Shown here one piece after another: positions 16,921 to 25,388 of a DNA stretch of 64,000 bases. Both the position numbers and the translations under genes were made by a program. The first letter of the stretch is position 1. Each line of letters begins with the position of its first letter. The stretch spans positions 5,581,798 to 5,645,797 of the forward strand of contig NZ_CP036261.1 in the NCBI RefSeq assembly GCF_007741475.1, read 5' to 3'. The stretch comes from Rosistilla ulvae. Lineage in GTDB: Bacteria; Planctomycetota; Planctomycetia; Pirellulales; Pirellulaceae. Below the pieces are notes generated by a model, which was not told where the DNA came from, searched no databases, and saw only the letters and a list, made by a program, of their open reading frames with translations.

Positions 16921-16993
16921 GTTTAACCGCGTGCCCAACGGGCCGCGCGTCGATCGATATGGACGCGCGGGGCGTTGCCACCGCGGTTAAACG
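16920..16993. repeat. 74-bp palindromic repeat, reverse orientation, best preserved copy
   Basis: Starts cgtttaaccgcgtgcccaac and ends gttgccaccgcggttaaacg. The two 12-bp ends are exact inverted repeats (cgtttaaccgcg / cgcggttaaacg). It lies only 32 bp from the left end of the insertion sequence. Confidence 0.85.
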
Positions 16994-17025
16994 ATGCGCC
17001 TTTTCTGCGGGGATCGAAAGTCTTG

Positions 17026-18830
17026 ACGGCCTGTCGATATAAGTGGTCTAGGTTCGTTTTTTTCTTGGTTTCCTCCTTACCTCCGCTGGCGATGACGGCG
17101 TAGCGGTAGCTACAAGTCATCGAGAGCAGGTAGGAGGAGAGTCGGACAGGGAAAGGCACGATGCCGGTGAAGTCGAACGTTATGGAACGCACGCTCGTGC
17201 AAGATGGGGAGCCAGACACAGCAAGCGATGAACATTGTGAGCGATGCACAACCATTGCCACTCGCAACGAACCTTCTCTAGGCCGCGCACAAGGAACTCA
17301 CGAACACCAAAGTGATGCTTGATCAACGCGAAAGGACGTTCGGTTACCGCCGCTCGAAGAGCGTATTTTGTGCGTGAGCAGTCCCTCTGCATCCGACGCG
17401 TGTGCGAAGTCTTGGCTTGTTCGTGGACACCGCACTCGATCCGGCCACCATATTGATTGCGACTGTTCTTGAAACACTTCGTCCGAAGTGAACAACCCGA
17501 ACAGTCTCGCTTGTCGGCTCGGTAAAGGAAACGCTCGGCACCGGTGTGATCTTTGCGCCGGCTCTTGCGCTCGAGTGTCTTGCCCATCGGGCAGTAGTAA
17601 ACGTCCGCCTCGGCATCGTACAGGAATGCTGACTTGTCAAACGTCCGCTCGTCCTGCTCACCCTTCTTCGGCTTCTTGCCGCGAACAGGAAGTCGGTCAA
17701 TCTTTTCGGCTGCGATCGGTTGACTTGGATCTTTGCGGTACGCCGGGTTCTCCGGTCCCGCTGGCGTGTAGAAGTCGACGTGCTTGTCCTTGCAGGCAGC
17801 AATGTTCTCACCGGTTGCCATCAATCCGTCGGCCAGCACCTGGACCTCACCCTCGCGATCGCCTTCCATGAAGCTCTCGCGAACCTGATCGATCGCCCCG
17901 TGCATGTGGCTCTGTTCATCAATGCCGCTGATCACATCGGCTGCGGCGATCAGCCCGCTATCGGCATCGACCGTGGCCGTTGGGGTGTAGTTCGGTGCGA
18001 AGCCGCCTTCCTTGTTTTTGGCGATCCGGCTTTGCGGGTCGGTGATCGGCAAGCGATCGGGAACCTTCTTGCCTTCGCTTTGAATCCGCTCGAGCTCGGC
18101 AAGGGCCGAGTCAATCTGCTGGCTCTGGCGAGAGAGTTGCTCTTCTTTGTCGGCTGCCGCCGCAGCGTCGAAGATTTCGTCTTCGCTGTCCTGAGCCTGC
18201 TCAACGGCTTGGCGATGTTCTTCAAACTCGGCGGTGAGTTGCTTCTTGGCCTGGCGAAGTTCGTCCGGCGTCCGCGTGCCGCTGCGGCGGTTGCTTGCTC
18301 GCAGGCGCGTGCCGTCATAGCCGAGTGACCGCAATGTGAGATGCCCCATCTGTTGAGCAATCAGGCCGATTTGAACAAACAGGTCGCCGATAGCCCCGGC
18401 GTTGGAGGTGCGAAAGCGGGCGATGGTGCTGTGGTCGATCGAGCGTCCTTCGGCCAGCCAGCGAAAGTCCAAGCGAAATTGCAAAGCTTCCTCCAGTGCC
18501 CGGGAGGTTCGCACGCGTTTGAGTAGCCCGTAGAGAATGACCCCGGCGATGACGCGAGGATGAATTGGCGGCTGTCCTTTGGTGAGGTCGTAGCTAGCCT
18601 CCCAGTTCGACCAATCGATCTTGCCGAGCATCGCATCGATGGTGCGAACCGGATGCTCGATAGGGACGGCGTCATCAAGTTTTTCAGCGAAAAGAACGAG
18701 CTGTTCGCGATTTTCTTTCGGTTGTGCCCAGCCCATCGCTCTTCTCCAAACTGACCGTACGATTGCCCCGTAAAGAGTTTAGCGCTATCCAGTTCCATGT
18801 CGACAGCGAATGACTAAATCGACAGGCCGT
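17026..18830 (-). mobile_element. IS1182-type insertion sequence, apparently intact, about 1.8 kb
   Basis: The terminal inverted repeats are acggcctgtcgat at 17026-17038 and atcgacaggccgt at 18818-18830, 13 bp exact. Between them lies one intact transposase gene reading from right to left. I see no convincing target duplication: the left flank ends tcttg and the right flank begins tgacg. The element separates a repeat cluster from the YmdB-like gene. Confidence 0.85.
17180..18736 (-). CDS. Transposase, IS1182 family
   Basis: The 518-residue protein has the N-terminal DUF772-type domain (PIHPRVIAGVILYGLLKRVRTSRALEEAL and DFRWLAEGRSIDHSTIARF), a central coiled-coil stretch rich in E/Q/A (residues about 160-230) and a DDE-type catalytic region. 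In that region LGYDGTRLRA, VLADGLMATGEN and the C-terminal ERPFALIKHHFGVREFLVRG supply the likely acidic residues and the conserved Y/R-helix block. A cysteine cluster (CSGCSLRTKC) is present as in other IS1182 transposases. Full length with no frame break, so it may be active. It fills the insertion sequence bounded at 17026 and 18830. Confidence 0.92.
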   Translation of the reverse strand: MGWAQPKENREQLVLFAEKLDDAVPIEHPVRTIDAMLGKIDWSNWEASYDLTKGQPPIHPRVIAGVILYGLLKRVRTSRALEEALQFRLDFRWLAEGRSIDHSTIARFRTSNAGAIGDLFVQIGLIAQQMGHLTLRSLGYDGTRLRASNRRSGTRTPDELRQAKKQLTAEFEEHRQAVEQAQDSEDEIFDAAAAADKEEQLSRQSQQIDSALAELERIQSEGKKVPDRLPITDPQSRIAKNKEGGFAPNYTPTATVDADSGLIAAADVISGIDEQSHMHGAIDQVRESFMEGDREGEVQVLADGLMATGENIAACKDKHVDFYTPAGPENPAYRKDPSQPIAAEKIDRLPVRGKKPKKGEQDERTFDKSAFLYDAEADVYYCPMGKTLERKSRRKDHTGAERFLYRADKRDCSGCSLRTKCFKNSRNQYGGRIECGVHEQAKTSHTRRMQRDCSRTKYALRAAVTERPFALIKHHFGVREFLVRGLEKVRCEWQWLCIAHNVHRLLCLAPHLARACVP

Positions 18831-18886
18831 TGACGAGTTCCGCTACGCAGTCCTTCCCCATCGACCGACTCGTCGCGACGGCACGC

Positions 18887-19678
18887 TTACGCGCTGCCGT
18901 TCCACGATCGTTCAAATCTCTCGATCGCCGTCGCTTTGCCGGTCTTGGGATCGATGTCGATCACCGCGCCGCATAATCGGACGTCTTTACTGGCGACATG
19001 AAAGTAGGTCGGCGTAAACGTTAGCGTCGTCTGCATCACGGGGTCGATCTCGCGGCCGATGATACTGTCGTACGCGCCACTCATTCCCACATCGCACATA
19101 AACGCGGTGCCGCCAGGCAGGATGCGAGCGTCCGCGGTGGGAACATGCGTGTGCGTTCCAAGCGCTGCGCTGACGCGGCCGTCCAGATACCGCCCCAACA
19201 ACTGTTTGTCGCTTGTCGCTTCGGCGTGCAGATCGACAAAACGAACTTTCACGTCGCCGGGAATCTCCGCCAACACGCGATCCGCGGCGGCGAAGGGGCA
19301 ATCGACAGGCCGCATGTAGACGCGTCCCATCAACGAGACGATTGCCACTTTGACTCCCGATTGCGTCTCCAGAACGGCAAAGGTCTTGCCTGGAGCGGAG
19401 GGGGGATAGTTGGCCGGTTTGACGATCCGCGGATCGCTTTCTAGCACCGGGGTGATCTCGCGTTTGCGATAGATATGATCTCCCATCGTAAACGCATCGA
19501 TTCCGTGGGCCGCCAATTTTTGAAATTGCTTGACGGTCAACCCCGAACCGTCAGCGGAATTCTCCGCGTTGACGATCACCAAATCGGTCTGCAATTCGTC
19601 GCGTAGACCGGGCACCATCGCAACGCAAGCCTGCACGCCAGGCTTGCCGACGATGTCTCCTAAAAACAATAAACGCAA
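18887..19678 (-). CDS. YmdB-like metallophosphoesterase (TIGR00282 family)
   Basis: The 263-residue cytoplasmic protein starts MRLLFLGDIVGKPG, giving the first metal-binding Asp. It continues with VNAENSADGSGLT, TMGDHIYRK (in the family GNH/GDH), VDLHAEATSDKQ and the ALGTHTHVPTAD metal-binding loop. These match the YmdB family, dinuclear-metal phosphodiesterases that hydrolyse 2',3'-cyclic nucleotides and affect biofilm-type decisions in Bacillus. Length is as expected. The stop codon lies 56 bp from the right end of the insertion sequence, so the gene is intact. The hemerythrin-like gene lies upstream, 53 bp away, on the same strand. Confidence 0.92.
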   Translation of the reverse strand: MRLLFLGDIVGKPGVQACVAMVPGLRDELQTDLVIVNAENSADGSGLTVKQFQKLAAHGIDAFTMGDHIYRKREITPVLESDPRIVKPANYPPSAPGKTFAVLETQSGVKVAIVSLMGRVYMRPVDCPFAAADRVLAEIPGDVKVRFVDLHAEATSDKQLLGRYLDGRVSAALGTHTHVPTADARILPGGTAFMCDVGMSGAYDSIIGREIDPVMQTTLTFTPTYFHVASKDVRLCGAVIDIDPKTGKATAIERFERSWNGSA

Positions 19679-19731
19679 GGAAAGATCCTTCTCAATTCAA
19701 AAATGCCGGTCGTGGTCCGCGGAGTGGCGTT

Positions 19732-20214
19732 TTAGTCGCCGCCGCCGATATCTTGCATCAGACCGTCGTGCATCAATTGCGTTTCGGCCGATTCGTGCTT
19801 CTGTAACTTATCGGCAAACCGATCGAACGCGACAGGAATAATGGTCGTCAAAGCGGCCAAATCGCGAACACTCAACAATTGTTCCGCTCTTTCGGCGATC
19901 GAATCGATCTCCATGTACAGGTCGCGATGCTGTTGCAGCAATTCGCCTGACCGACGTGCAAACGTTGGGCAGCAGAAGGCGGGGTCATCGAAATAACCGT
20001 AAGCCTCTTCGACCGAAAACTGGAACGCCAGCTTGTCGCGGAGGTCGGACAATCGGCCAATAAACTCGAAACACTTTCCTTCCAGCGAGATCGGCAGGGA
20101 ACACATCTCCTGCAACGCATGCAGCCCGTCCCAGAGTTCTTGATGCAAATCCTTCACGTCGGCTAAAAATGCCGGATTGACGGTGACAGTCTTTGCTTTG
20201 TTAGAAACGCTCAT
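19732..20214 (-). CDS. Hemerythrin-like (HHE) domain protein
   Basis: The 160-residue soluble protein has the spacing of a four-helix HHE bundle: LHQELWDGLHAL, then FQFSVEEAYGYF, QQHRDLYMEID and a C-terminal LQKHESAETQLMHDG. The histidines and acidic residues in these helices are the expected di-iron ligands. Such proteins bind oxygen, nitric oxide or iron, or act in redox sensing. The ATG at 20214 follows a short spacer from the 332-bp intergenic region. It is probably co-transcribed with the downstream YmdB-like gene. Confidence 0.78.
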   Translation of the reverse strand: MSVSNKAKTVTVNPAFLADVKDLHQELWDGLHALQEMCSLPISLEGKCFEFIGRLSDLRDKLAFQFSVEEAYGYFDDPAFCCPTFARRSGELLQQHRDLYMEIDSIAERAEQLLSVRDLAALTTIIPVAFDRFADKLQKHESAETQLMHDGLMQDIGGGD

Positions 20215-20546
20215 ACTAGAAGCTCCTGCGATCGAGAAAAGAATGGTGTCGGGCTACACTTCGAAGGTCCTGCGTCCACTGAATATCGCGACCGAACAAC
20301 CAGTCGCTTTCCATCTGAAGTCTAGCGAATTTTCGACCGCGATGCGAAGCAAATCCGCACGCGAAGCGAGGTAAAACGTTCGTCCCAAGCGGCTTAACCG
20401 GCTTACCGCACAATTGCTCAAACCGTTGCAAACGAAATTTAATGGCAAAGAAAGAGCCCGCATCGGTCAGATCGACCGTGCGGGCAGCGATTAATGGTTT
20501 CGAAAAGCTTGTTCCACGGAACAGCTGAAGGGGCCATCGCCCGCCG
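20215..20546. other. Intergenic region holding a terminator, no gene
   Basis: The 332 bp between the hemerythrin-like gene and the kelch gene contain one clear hairpin (listed separately). Two overlapping minus-strand open frames have no domain or ribosome binding site and run across the hairpin. Confidence 0.55.
20456..20485 (-). terminator. Hairpin terminator of the DUF1559/lipoprotein/kelch operon
   Basis: gcccgcatcggtc at 20456-20468 pairs with gaccgtgcgggc at 20474-20485, with one bulged base. Read on the minus strand it is followed by tctttcttt. It lies about 60 nt beyond the kelch gene stop codon. Confidence 0.7.
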
Positions 20547-22199
20547 CTATTTGATATCAATCCGCTCGATGTCGGTGAATTTTCCAATCGACATGTTCGC
20601 TCCGCCAATAAGGATTAACGAGCGTTTGTCCAGCGGAAGCATGACGTGGAAGAAGCGGCCCGGATCGCATTGGCCCACGATTTCCCACTGCTTGCCGTCG
20701 CTGCGGAGTCGTTGGATCGTGCCGTCGATCGCGGTGACATACAGTTGTCCGGCCAACGAATAGGCGGCGTTGCCGAATCCGGTCATCGGTTTGCCGATCA
20801 GACTTGCCCCCTCGGTCCAGGTGTCGGTCTTGGGATCGTAGATGTCGGTTCGCGTGCTCGGTTTCCCCTCGTGCCCCATTCCGCCGATCACGTAGATCTT
20901 TCCGTCGTGCGCACTGACGCTGACAGCCCGACGCTGAAACGCCGGGGCCGCAATCGGTTCCCAGGTCGCGGGCGTCTTGCTGAGATCCATTTTCCAGGCG
21001 GTTTGATGCCATACGTTTTCTTCGGCATCTCCCATCGCCCAACCGCCGGCGACGTAGACGACGTCTCCCAAGATCGCTGCGCCGAGCGACGACCGCGGCT
21101 CGGGCAACGGCGCCAAGTCGGTCCACTGGTTGGTCGCCGGATCGAACTGGCTGACAGTCGATTGCGAGTGCAGGTCGTGGTCCTCGCCTTCCGCATTCAT
21201 CGCGGTGAAGCCGCCGACGCGGATCAGTTTGTCGCCGTGAGCGACCATCGCCAAGCCTTGCATCCGCGGTCCGGCGGGCAATTTTTTCCACTCGCTCGGT
21301 TGTTGTAGATCCAACGCCCACAACCGGTTCGATTGCTCAGCTGTCGAATACGAGTGCGCCGTGCCGGTGTGGCCGCCGTAGACGTACAGCTTGCCGCCAG
21401 CGATCGCTCCGCCAAAACTGGTCAGCTCCTCAGGCAGGTCGGCCATCTTGGTTGGGCTTACTGAAACCTGATCCTTCGCCACCGGAGTCGCTTCGCTGGC
21501 CAGCTGCCATGGAAAGGCGACGGTCAGATAATGTGCGGCCCCTTCGAAGGCTTCGTCCTTCCATTTGCCCGTCTCCTGCTTGTCGGTGAAGCCAACGCGC
21601 AAGGCGTTGTACCCCGACTCCAGCTGTTCACCGGTAAAGACGACAGCTCCTTGTTCGTCGGTCGTCGCCGAACCCTCTTCATCTCCGTCGTCGCAATAAA
21701 GTTTTACGTCGACCTCAGGCAACGGCTTGCCTTTAAAAGTGACCACGACGCGGATCCCGTCTTCGTGGGGAATCAGGCTGGCGGCGAGATCGATTCCGGC
21801 GGGAGCAGTTGTTGCCCACTTCGCAGGATCGGTGTCGAGCAATTGTTGTGTGTAGTAGACCAGCTTGCTGCCACGCATCAGACCGTAAGTTTGGGAACCG
21901 ACGATGCTGCCGCTGGCCGGTACTGCCGCTTCGGCTCGCAGACCGATCAGATCGTCGTTGTCGATCGGCTGCATCGACAGGGCGGTTCGCTTGCCGTCGG
22001 CGTCCAGATGCGCCAGCGGATATTCGGCGAGCGATTCGGGCAGATGGTACTGGCGGTCGGTGACATCTTCACCGAAGTAGAGGATCGGATGTCGATCGTC
22101 GTCGATCGCAAGCCAAGGAAAGTGGGCACTGGCGGTTGTGCCGATCAACACAAAAAGCGCCGCGCACAGTTGAAGCAAACGGAAGGGGTGAGATTTCAT
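20547..22199 (-). CDS. Exported DUF4198-like plus kelch-repeat protein
   Basis: From MKSHPFRLLQLCAALFVLIG the protein is 550 residues with a signal peptide ending at SAHFPWL. Residues about 24-230 resemble DUF4198 (a periplasmic domain linked with metal uptake in some bacteria): AHFPWLAIDDDRHPILYFGE, then a PLPEVDVKLYCDDGDEEG transthyretin-like strand set. From about 260 onward there are six kelch-type blades, each with paired glycines (YVYGGHTG, IRVGGFTAM, YVAGGWAMG, YVIGGMGHEG). The upstream frame to 22301 adds no signal-like sequence. It is the last gene of a three-gene operon with a lipoprotein and a DUF1559 protein. Its ligand is unknown. Confidence 0.82.
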   Translation of the reverse strand: MKSHPFRLLQLCAALFVLIGTTASAHFPWLAIDDDRHPILYFGEDVTDRQYHLPESLAEYPLAHLDADGKRTALSMQPIDNDDLIGLRAEAAVPASGSIVGSQTYGLMRGSKLVYYTQQLLDTDPAKWATTAPAGIDLAASLIPHEDGIRVVVTFKGKPLPEVDVKLYCDDGDEEGSATTDEQGAVVFTGEQLESGYNALRVGFTDKQETGKWKDEAFEGAAHYLTVAFPWQLASEATPVAKDQVSVSPTKMADLPEELTSFGGAIAGGKLYVYGGHTGTAHSYSTAEQSNRLWALDLQQPSEWKKLPAGPRMQGLAMVAHGDKLIRVGGFTAMNAEGEDHDLHSQSTVSQFDPATNQWTDLAPLPEPRSSLGAAILGDVVYVAGGWAMGDAEENVWHQTAWKMDLSKTPATWEPIAAPAFQRRAVSVSAHDGKIYVIGGMGHEGKPSTRTDIYDPKTDTWTEGASLIGKPMTGFGNAAYSLAGQLYVTAIDGTIQRLRSDGKQWEIVGQCDPGRFFHVMLPLDKRSLILIGGANMSIGKFTDIERIDIK

Positions 22200-22241
22200 A
22201 CTATCGGTTCCACGGGTATTGGTTATCGGTTGATCCGCCAC

Positions 22242-22260
22242 GGCCGACGGTCGGTCGGCC
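22242..22260. other. Small intergenic hairpin in the operon
   Basis: ggccgac (22242-22248) and gtcggcc (22254-22260) form a perfect 7-bp stem with a 5-nt loop, in the 103-bp gap between the lipoprotein and the kelch gene. There is no T run, so it may be an mRNA processing or stabilising hairpin rather than a terminator. Confidence 0.4.
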
Positions 22261-22302
22261 ACGGCGTCATTGCGGCAGGCACGCGGCCCGCCCTGTCTCA
22301 TG

Positions 22303-22722
22303 TTATCGCGATGTCAGCTCGAAGCGAAATTCGTTGCTCCCGTCCGCTGTCACCGTGGCGGTCAATCGCCCCGGTTTCTGGTAGGAGGCCGGAACGCTTC
22401 TGGCCTTCAAGGGATCTCGCTGTCCCGAACGGATCCGTTCAAAAGCCTGTTCCGCGTCGGGTGCGTTGGGAGTCACAACGACATCAAAATCGCCTGGCGA
22501 AGGGCCATCGGTCGGTTCGATAGCAAACTGGCCAGCTTGCAAAAGAACGCAGCTGCCACGAGCGTCCGCCTTGGGTACAAACCGCAACAACGCATCGTCC
22601 AGCGGTTTACCATCGAGGGTCACTTGTCCGTTCACCGCCACGCGGGGCGGCCCATCGGCTTGGGTGCAGCCGGCGAACAACAGTCCACCAGCCATCAACA
22701 TGCATAGGCTGGCGGTTCTCAT
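22303..22722 (-). CDS. Transthyretin-like lipoprotein
   Basis: The 139-residue precursor has a lipobox LFAGC at about residues 15-19 and an immunoglobulin/transthyretin-like beta domain ([23 protein letters not shown]). A Gly/Asp-rich loop and a C-terminal strand ([17 protein letters not shown]) follow. The same pattern is seen in three other small lipoproteins of this window, each beside a DUF1559 gene. Its ATG overlaps the upstream DUF1559 stop codon (ATGA), so translation is probably coupled. The function is unknown; surface or periplasmic location is predicted. Confidence 0.8.
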   Translation of the reverse strand: MRTASLCMLMAGGLLFAGCTQADGPPRVAVNGQVTLDGKPLDDALLRFVPKADARGSCVLLQAGQFAIEPTDGPSPGDFDVVVTPNAPDAEQAFERIRSGQRDPLKARSVPASYQKPGRLTATVTADGSNEFRFELTSR

Positions 22723-23621
22723 AGTCCTTCTCCCACCACTTCGCCGCCGTTGCGGGTCGCCAAAGCGTTCAACAGATCGCGGTCGGCCGTCTCGGCACCA
22801 AACCGAACGCTGCCATCGCCGTAAAGAAACTGAACGCCACCGGGATGCATGCTCTGGAAGCCGCCATTGTTGGCAGCGTTATGAACGTTCAATTCCTTCA
22901 GCGTCGTGCCGAGGGAGACGGCCGGATAACCAAGCACCCAACGCGCGGTGCCCCATTTCACCTTCCCCGCGTCGGCAGCGGGGGCAGTCCACAAGTAGTC
23001 GGGCATGTCATAGGTTGTCTCGCCATAGGCGATCGTCGAACTGGTGCCATCGGTGATGTCGCGGAAGCGCGTCGCCGGATTGTTGTATCCGTACGAGGTC
23101 CAGTTCAGGCCGAACATCCCATCGGCTTTGACCATGTATGCGCCGGTTCCTTCGCAGGCGAGATAACTGGTGGGACCACCGGTCTCGCCATTGCTGTCAT
23201 CGGGCACTTGGCGAGGCATCGTCATCGAAGGGCACAGATAAGTCGCAATCTCTTGCGATGCGACCGCTTGGTTGTACGGATCCGAATACGAGAGGCTGAA
23301 ATCGAATTGTTGATACGTGTTGGCCGCTTCCAGGTAGGGCAGCACGGCGGTCAACGGTCCCATGAAATTGCTCAACCGCGAGCCTTCGGGAAACATCCGA
23401 TAGGTGTCGTGGTAGTTGTGCAGCGCCAGCCCGATCTGCTTCATGTTGTTGCTGCACTGCATCCGACGAGCCGCCTCGCGAGCCGCTTGTACGGCGGGCA
23501 GCAGCAGACTGACCAAGATGCCGATGATCGCGATCACGACCAACAGCTCAACCAAAGTAAACGCGGATCGACGCTCAGCCGCGACACGGCGGCGGGAAAT
23601 TGAGAAGGTACGTACAGGCAT
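22719..23621 (-). CDS. DUF1559 prepilin-leader protein
   Basis: The 300-residue protein has a basic leader ([17 protein letters not shown]) followed by the type IV pilin-like [20 protein letters not shown] helix, then the DUF1559 signature [23 protein letters not shown]. The C-terminal H-X9-DG motif appears as [16 protein letters not shown]. It is probably cut by a prepilin peptidase and held in the membrane by its helix. The ATG at 23621 has GGAG 8 nt upstream, better than the in-frame ATG at 23627 (spacing 2 nt). It heads the operon with a lipoprotein and the kelch protein. Confidence 0.93.
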   Translation of the reverse strand: MPVRTFSISRRRVAAERRSAFTLVELLVVIAIIGILVSLLLPAVQAAREAARRMQCSNNMKQIGLALHNYHDTYRMFPEGSRLSNFMGPLTAVLPYLEAANTYQQFDFSLSYSDPYNQAVASQEIATYLCPSMTMPRQVPDDSNGETGGPTSYLACEGTGAYMVKADGMFGLNWTSYGYNNPATRFRDITDGTSSTIAYGETTYDMPDYLWTAPAADAGKVKWGTARWVLGYPAVSLGTTLKELNVHNAANNGGFQSMHPGGVQFLYGDGSVRFGAETADRDLLNALATRNGGEVVGEGL

Positions 23622-23886
23622 TGCCATAGCTCCATTGCTTTTGCACACCAAAGGGATCTGTTCCGGCTTCTCCAATGAAGACCGGAATCGGACCGAGCGT
23701 GGCTGGCTAGGGAGCAGAACCCACGGCGATGGGGTTCGTACTAATTGCTTGCTGCGTCGTCGGATAGCTAAACGCTATTGAGAATCAGTTTCAATTGAAT
23801 ATACTGAGCATCGGATTGGCGGGCAAGGATTGCCGACCAATTTTTTCCAACTAGCGCAACATAAGCACCGTACAGTGGTTACGACG

Positions 23887-24081
23887 ATGACAAACGATTC
23901 TGCCCCGCAAGATGATGCCGCCGCCAAAGAACAAGAACTGGCGGCGGCGGCATTGAATCTCCCCAAAGTGATTCAGTTCAACGATCTTCCCCGCTGTGGC
24001 GACGAAGTTTGGATCACCAGCGACGGGCAACTCTATCGGCTGCGAAAAACCCGCCAAGGTAAACTGATCCTGACGAAATGA
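23887..24081 (+). CDS. hemP: Hemin uptake protein HemP-like
   Basis: The 64-residue protein from MTNDSAPQDDAAAKEQ ends with a conserved block, GDEVWITSDGQLYRLRKTRQ followed by GKLILTK. This closely follows the HemP/HmuP family consensus (a DHxGxxYRLRxTRxGKLILTK type ending). In other bacteria HemP proteins bind DNA upstream of heme receptor genes or assist heme uptake. Here no heme receptor or TonB gene is adjacent. A TTG at 23830 would extend the N-terminus by 19 residues without adding homology. Confidence 0.78.
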   Translation: MTNDSAPQDDAAAKEQELAAAALNLPKVIQFNDLPRCGDEVWITSDGQLYRLRKTRQGKLILTK

Positions 24082-24250
24082 TCCGTTCCTCCCGCACCAA
24101 CCGGCCCTGTGCGGCCTGGATTTTCCCGTTCGTGGTAGCAGTCGAACGATCGGGCGATTAGCTTATATCAGTCCCCATGCGCGCTTGATTCGCAGCCGGA
24201 TCGCGCGATCCTTCCGGAACTGAAATTCTGCTTCCTCGAGACTGCCCCCA

Positions 24251-25357
24251 ATGCCTTCGATCCACCTCTCAATCGCACTTCCCCGTCTGCTCCTTTCCCT
24301 CGGTTTGAGCCTGTCGCTGATTGCGACCACCACAGCTCAAGATGCCGCCGACAAACCAGCGGCAGCGGCCACCGAAGCGAAGGAAAAAGCGGAAGCGTCC
24401 AAACCGCCGGCCGAAGCTGCGGAAAAGGCAGCCAAACCGGCGGATTCGAAGCCAGCCGAAGCGAAACCGGAAGCCAATCCGGAATTAAAGCCCGAGGCGA
24501 AGCAGGAGAAGAAGGCTGACGAAAAGCCAGCCAATCCGAAAAAGGAAGCTGAACCGGCCAAGCCTGCAGCGGAGGAACCGAAAGCCGAAGCGAAGCCCGA
24601 ACCGAAAAAGATCACATCGTTGGGCTACAGCAACACACCCTTTATTCGCGGCCAACGCTGGAAGGTTCACGACATGAACCGTCCCCGTCCGCGAGCGATC
24701 GTGCCTGGGAACGCTTCGACTTACGAAAAGCCAGGTACCGCGCCAAGCGACGCGATCGTGCTGTTCGATGGCAACAATCTCGACAACTGGGGCCAACTGT
24801 TGCCCGAAGATCCCGGCTCGATCTATCAACCGCTGTGGTCGGTCGCTGACGGCGCGATGACCGTGGTTCCCGAAACCGGCCACCTGCGTACGCTCGATAC
24901 GTTTGCCGATTGCCAGCTGCACATCGAATGGGCGTCGCCCGAAGACGTTCAAGGCGCCAGCCAAGAACGCGGCGACAGCGGCGTATTGTTGATGGGCAAA
25001 TACGAAGTACAGATCCTCGATTCGTTCAACAATCGCACCTTTGCCGACGGACAAGCGGGCGCGATCTTTGGCCAGCATCCGCCGATGGTCAACGCCTCGC
25101 GTCCCAGCGGCCAATGGCAGGTCTACGACATCGTCTTCGAAGCACCGACCTTTAAGGACGGCAAACTCGAATCACCCGCGTATATGACGGTGATCCATAA
25201 CGGCATCCTGCTGCACCACCGCCGCGAACTTGTCGGAAGCGTGAAAGATAAAGAGCTGCAGCCTTACAGCGAAGATCAACCGGCCGGGCCGATCGTGTTG
25301 CAGAACCACGGCACTCCCGTCCGCTATCGCAACATCTGGATTCGTCCGCTGAACTGA
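24251..25357 (+). CDS. DUF1080 (3-keto-disaccharide hydrolase-like) exported protein
   Basis: The 368-residue protein has a signal peptide (1-29), then about 90 residues of Ala/Lys/Pro/Glu-rich low-complexity linker (30-120). The DUF1080 domain follows: VLFDGNNLDNWGQ, then GDSGVLLMGKYEVQILDSFN, GQHPPMVNASRPSGQWQVYD and the closing GTPVRYRNIWIRPL. DUF1080 has a concanavalin-like fold and several members act on 3-keto-disaccharides or other sugars. The linker probably spans the envelope or attaches to the wall. It stands alone on the plus strand between HemP and the converging GXGXG gene. Confidence 0.87.
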   Translation: MPSIHLSIALPRLLLSLGLSLSLIATTTAQDAADKPAAAATEAKEKAEASKPPAEAAEKAAKPADSKPAEAKPEANPELKPEAKQEKKADEKPANPKKEAEPAKPAAEEPKAEAKPEPKKITSLGYSNTPFIRGQRWKVHDMNRPRPRAIVPGNASTYEKPGTAPSDAIVLFDGNNLDNWGQLLPEDPGSIYQPLWSVADGAMTVVPETGHLRTLDTFADCQLHIEWASPEDVQGASQERGDSGVLLMGKYEVQILDSFNNRTFADGQAGAIFGQHPPMVNASRPSGQWQVYDIVFEAPTFKDGKLESPAYMTVIHNGILLHHRRELVGSVKDKELQPYSEDQPAGPIVLQNHGTPVRYRNIWIRPLN

Positions 25358-25388
25358 TCGGCGTCGACGCCGCGAAGAACCCGTGCGG

